From contig CAMGGF010000066.1 of NCBI GenBank assembly GCA_946055445.1, forward strand, positions 1-6,849: 6,849 nt of DNA, written 5' to 3'. Made by a program: the position numbers and the translations under genes. This DNA is from an uncultured Ruminococcus sp. GTDB taxonomy: Bacteria; Bacillota; Clostridia; Oscillospirales; Acutalibacteraceae. Below are positions 3,548 through 6,849 of the stretch, piece after piece. How positions within the stretch are numbered: the first letter of the stretch is position 1; the number at the start of each line of letters is the position of its first letter. The notes beneath the pieces are model-generated. The model worked only from the letters and a program-made list of their open reading frames with translations, ran no database searches and had not been told where the DNA came from.

Positions 3548-5683
3548 ATGATACAAAAAATTGCCAAATGGGAAGCGTGCCACCCAAAAATAGTGGTTAC
3601 CGTTGCCCTGCTTTTGTTAATCCCCTCTTTAATCGGATTCCTTTGCACGGGCGTCAATTACGATATTTTGTCCTATTTGCCCGAGGAGTTGGAATCCGTG
3701 CAAGGCAACCGGGTATTAGACCAAACCTTTCACAATGCGGGTATGTCTATCGTGATTGTAGAGGATATGCCTGCAAAATATACCGCCGCGCTCAAAGAGG
3801 AAATCGGTACAATTTCGGGTGTCAGCGCGGTTTTATGGGTGGATGACATTGCAGGCGGGCAAGTGCCCGTTGCGGCGCTTCCCGACGCATTACAGCAAAT
3901 CTTTTACAGCCGAGACGGCGACAAAACGATGATGTTGGTGCAATATGACAGCGCGTGTTCTACCGACGATATGTTAAAAGCGGTCAAACAAATCAAAACG
4001 CTTTGCAACGAAAAAACTTTTATCAGCGGAATGTCCGCCATTACGGAAGACACCAAGGAAATCGCCGACAAGCAAGCGCCCATCTATGTTACGGTAGCCG
4101 TACTGCTTGCGCTTGCCGTTATGTCGCTGATGATGGAATCCTGGATTTTGCCGCTTGTGATTTTAGCCGCACTTGGTATTGCCATTCTTTACAATATGGG
4201 CACAAATTTCTTCTTGGGTGAAATCTCTTTCATCACGCAGGCGATTGCGGCGGTATTGCAGTTGGGCGTTACAATGGATTATTCCATTTTCTTAATGGAC
4301 CGCTACACAGAGGAAAAGCAGAAGTTTGCCGACCGTACCGACGCAATGGCGGTAGCGGTTTCCAAATCCTTTACTGCGCTCATCGGCAGTTCTTTGACGA
4401 CGGTATTCGGCTTCGTTGCTTTGTGCTTTATGCAGTTGGGACTCGGCTTTGATTTGGGCTTTGTTATGGCAAAGGGCGTTGTATTCGGGATTTTAACGGT
4501 TATACTTGTTCTGCCCGAAATCATTTTACTTTCCGAAAACCGCATCAACAAATACAGACACCGCAGTATTTTACCGTCTTTTACAGGCGTAAACCGTTTC
4601 GTGTTCAAATCGAAAAAAGTGCTTGCCGTGCTGTTTGTTCTGCTGTTACTCCCCGCGTATATTGTGCAGAACAACGCCGATGTTTATTACAATATGGATA
4701 AGGCATTACCCAACCATTTGATTTCCATTCAAGGGTTAAACAAACTGAAAAACGACTTCAATATGGCAACCACGCAGTTCTTAATTGTCGATGACACCAT
4801 TCCGGCCGGCAAATTGATGCAGTTGGAAACCGAAATCCAAAACTTGGACGGTATCTCCTCTGTACTTGCGTACAATTCCATTTTAGGGCCTGCCGTGCCG
4901 GACGATATTATTCCCGACGCACTTTTGGAAATTTGCAAAAAAGACGGCAAACAGATGATTATGGTCAATTCCGCTTACGGCGCCGCCACAGAGGAATTGA
5001 ACACGCAACTGACGCAAATGGAACAAATCGTGAAACGGTATGACGAAAGCGCCCTGATTACCGGCGAAGGCGCGCTGACGCGCGATTTAATTACAACCAC
5101 AAACCGCGACTTTCTGGTCACAAGTATTCTTTCCGTTGCGGCAATTTTCATTTTAATTGCCGTTTGTTTTAAATCCGTTACCCTACCCATACTGCTGGTG
5201 CTGTCCATTGAATTTGCCATTTGGATTAACCTGTCTTTCTCGACGCTGATGGGCACGGAAATTTCGTTCGTTTCCCCTACGGTCATCAACTGCGTGCAGT
5301 TGGGTGCCACGGTGGACTACGCCATTCTGCTGACCACGCGTTTCCACGAGGAACTGCAAGCGGGGCGGCCGAAAAAAGACGCGATATTAAACGCAATGCA
5401 GGCTGCAGAACGCTCTATTCTGCAAAGCGCGTCGGTATTTTTCGCCGCCACTTTCGGTGTGTATATGATTTGCGATATTTCGCTGATTCAAGGGATTTGC
5501 GCTCTGTTGGCGCGCGGTTCCGTCATCAGCGCGTTGGTCATTGTGCTCTTCTTGGCACCGCTTTTGTATCTTTGCGAGGGCGGTATTCAAAAAACCACCT
5601 ACGGTTGGCGGGAAAACAAACCGATACAATGGCGAAAACACAATTTGTTTAAAAAGAAAAGCGAGGTGCAATCCAATGCGTAA
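3548..5683 (+). CDS. MMPL/RND-superfamily exporter (YdfJ-like)
   Basis: The 711-residue membrane protein has the duplicated RND layout. There is one helix at 14-34, an extracytoplasmic domain (about 35-175), five helices (about 177-330), a second first-helix at 357-374, another external domain (about 375-520) and five more helices (about 521-678). The proton-relay Asp-Tyr pair of MmpL proteins is present in both halves: GVTMDYSIFL (Asp244-Tyr245) and GATVDYAILL (Asp590-Tyr591). It is therefore probably a proton-driven exporter of a lipid, peptide or hydrophobic compound. The length is typical for Firmicute MMPL proteins (about 700) and short compared with tripartite RND pumps (about 1000), as expected without an outer membrane. 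The last 30 residues are basic and cytoplasmic. The ribosome site AGGTGA overlaps the tetR stop codon region, and the gene's end overlaps the next gene by 8 nt, indicating tight co-translation. The substrate cannot be told from the sequence. Confidence 0.92.
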   Translation: MIQKIAKWEACHPKIVVTVALLLLIPSLIGFLCTGVNYDILSYLPEELESVQGNRVLDQTFHNAGMSIVIVEDMPAKYTAALKEEIGTISGVSAVLWVDDIAGGQVPVAALPDALQQIFYSRDGDKTMMLVQYDSACSTDDMLKAVKQIKTLCNEKTFISGMSAITEDTKEIADKQAPIYVTVAVLLALAVMSLMMESWILPLVILAALGIAILYNMGTNFFLGEISFITQAIAAVLQLGVTMDYSIFLMDRYTEEKQKFADRTDAMAVAVSKSFTALIGSSLTTVFGFVALCFMQLGLGFDLGFVMAKGVVFGILTVILVLPEIILLSENRINKYRHRSILPSFTGVNRFVFKSKKVLAVLFVLLLLPAYIVQNNADVYYNMDKALPNHLISIQGLNKLKNDFNMATTQFLIVDDTIPAGKLMQLETEIQNLDGISSVLAYNSILGPAVPDDIIPDALLEICKKDGKQMIMVNSAYGAATEELNTQLTQMEQIVKRYDESALITGEGALTRDLITTTNRDFLVTSILSVAAIFILIAVCFKSVTLPILLVLSIEFAIWINLSFSTLMGTEISFVSPTVINCVQLGATVDYAILLTTRFHEELQAGRPKKDAILNAMQAAERSILQSASVFFAATFGVYMICDISLIQGICALLARGSVISALVIVLFLAPLLYLCEGGIQKTTYGWRENKPIQWRKHNLFKKKSEVQSNA

Positions 5684-6849
5684 ACAAATTTGGAGTAAAG
5701 GTATCAGCCTTATGCTTGCCGGCGCGCTTTTATGCGTTTCGTTTGCAGGCTGTCAGAAAAAAGCCGCAACGGACAATCCGATTTTGGCACAGGAACTCAA
5801 CGGCGCCGAATACACACAACAGGCATATACAACCATGGCGCAAAACGCCAAAAAAGAGGAAACCATTTATATCAACACCACATCGGACGGCACGGTTTAC
5901 AAAGTGTATGTGACGGACTGGCTGCATACGGATACCCCGCAGGTACGCATTGCAGATGTCAGCAATCTTTCCGATATTCAAAACGTCAAAACCTTGACCG
6001 AACCTGTCAGAGAAAACGATACGCTGTATTGGGATATGGACACGACAGACCTGTATTACAGCGGCATTACCGAGCAACAGCCCCCTGTCACTTTCACGAT
6101 AAAATACTTTTTAGAGGGGCAGGAAATGTCCGCCGAGGACATTACAGGAAGAAAAGGCAATGTGGCAATTCAAATCACCGTGCACAATTCGTTAAAGAAA
6201 GAAATTACCGTTTCGGGAAAAACTCACACCGTCACCTGCCCGATGCTCGTTGCAGGCGGCACGATTTTGCCCGAGGAAACCTTTACAAACATTGCCGTTG
6301 ACTACGGTACGACGATGAGCGACGGTGCAAAGCAAATTGTATTTTTCACCGGCATACCGGGAATGGACGAAAGTTTGGGGCTGTCGGATTTAGATATTTC
6401 TTTATTAGACAAAGCAATGTATACCGATACCTACACCGTTACCGCATACACCGAGTGTTTCTCGCTCGGCAACCTGATGTTTGCCGCATTACCGCTTTCT
6501 TCCGTCGGCACGCTCGGCAACGGCGGCACCGTGGACAGCATAGACAGCCTCAAAGAAGTGCTTTCGGATGTCGAAAAAATCCAGACCGCGCTAAACGGGC
6601 TGGATATGCAAAAAACCATTGATTTGCTGTACGGCGACACGAACAAAATCGAGTCGTTGATGCGCGTGGTCGCAGAAGCGACCAAACTTTACAGCGAAAA
6701 TGAAAAAATGCTGAAAGTTTTGGGCGGCTATATGACCGAGGAAAATATGGCAAAACTTGACAAACTGGTCAAAGACCTCAACAACACCGATTTGGACGCA
6801 ATCGCGCAAACTTTGAGCGACCCCAAAATGAAACAGTTGTTGCAATTAT
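5676..6849 (+). CDS. Large lipoprotein linked to the MMPL exporter, partial (3' end outside window)
   Basis: At least 391 residues are encoded; the frame is open to the window edge. The N-terminus is a lipoprotein signal: MRKQIWSKG, a hydrophobic stretch, and lipobox SFAGC with Cys26 as the predicted lipidated residue, so the protein should be anchored to the outer face of the membrane. Residues about 60-265 look like repeated beta-rich modules (ETIYINTTSDGTVYKVYVTDWL, then a VTFTIKYFLEGQ segment and a SLGLSDLDISLLD segment). From about 285 the sequence becomes helical and amphipathic with many Leu and Lys, suggesting a long helix bundle or coiled coil. From memory this resembles large clostridial proteins related to YhgE/Pip that sit next to MMPL genes; I hold that only tentatively. 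The start is supported by GAGG (5663-5666) 9 nt upstream and the ATGCGTAA overlap with the exporter gene. It is probably the external partner of the exporter. No enzyme motif is seen. Confidence 0.85.
   Translation, partial: MRKQIWSKGISLMLAGALLCVSFAGCQKKAATDNPILAQELNGAEYTQQAYTTMAQNAKKEETIYINTTSDGTVYKVYVTDWLHTDTPQVRIADVSNLSDIQNVKTLTEPVRENDTLYWDMDTTDLYYSGITEQQPPVTFTIKYFLEGQEMSAEDITGRKGNVAIQITVHNSLKKEITVSGKTHTVTCPMLVAGGTILPEETFTNIAVDYGTTMSDGAKQIVFFTGIPGMDESLGLSDLDISLLDKAMYTDTYTVTAYTECFSLGNLMFAALPLSSVGTLGNGGTVDSIDSLKEVLSDVEKIQTALNGLDMQKTIDLLYGDTNKIESLMRVVAEATKLYSENEKMLKVLGGYMTEENMAKLDKLVKDLNNTDLDAIAQTLSDPKMKQLLQL

Noticed and set aside
5730..6301. Alternative frames on both strands over the lipoprotein gene
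   Set aside because: Their products are rich in Arg, His, Cys and Gln with no domain, while the frame from 5676 has a signal peptide, lipobox and uninterrupted length to the window end.

Overview
The window looks like chromosomal DNA of a low-to-moderate G+C anaerobic Firmicute, probably a gut Clostridia member (Oscillospiraceae/Lachnospiraceae-like). The reasons are the strong AGGAGG-type ribosome binding sites, near-consensus sigma-A promoters, a fused XRE/superoxide-reductase-like protein of clostridial type, the remnant of a family 95 glycoside hydrolase, and a YdfJ-type MMPL exporter. This assignment is inference; no 16S or other marker gene is present.

Left part (1-1163): a minus-strand gene encodes an XRE helix-turn-helix domain joined to a complete desulfoferrodoxin-like module. 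All four Cys of centre I and the His4Cys set of centre II are recognisable. It has its own promoter, with a perfect palindrome over the -35 box. Divergent from it lies a 5' remnant of a GH95 (alpha-L-fucosidase-type) gene with an apparent internal deletion and a lost C-terminal bulk.

Middle part (1164-1860): a consensus promoter drives two tRNA genes, a CAT-anticodon tRNA (Met or, more likely, Ile2) and tRNA-Trp(CCA), ended by a hairpin terminator. After it come about 200 bases of GC-rich nested inverted repeats that look like a dispersed palindromic element. Next is a tRNA-Leu(CAG) gene that stops after the variable arm, with no T arm or 3' acceptor strand. The promoter of the next gene begins only about 30 bases beyond the break.

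Right part (1858-6849): a GufA/ZIP-type divalent metal transporter with its own promoter and terminator is followed by an operon of TetR regulator, MMPL/RND exporter and large lipoprotein. The lipoprotein gene overlaps the exporter gene by 8 nt and runs off the window. Two near-identical 13-bp operator-like sites, one on the -35 box and one in the leader, suggest that the TetR protein represses its own operon. The likely picture is a ligand-induced export or envelope-remodelling unit in which the lipoprotein is the extracytoplasmic partner of the MMPL protein. That functional link is inference from gene order.

The points most worth following are the regulator/superoxide-reductase fusion, the broken tRNA-Leu next to the palindromic element, and the MMPL-lipoprotein pair.
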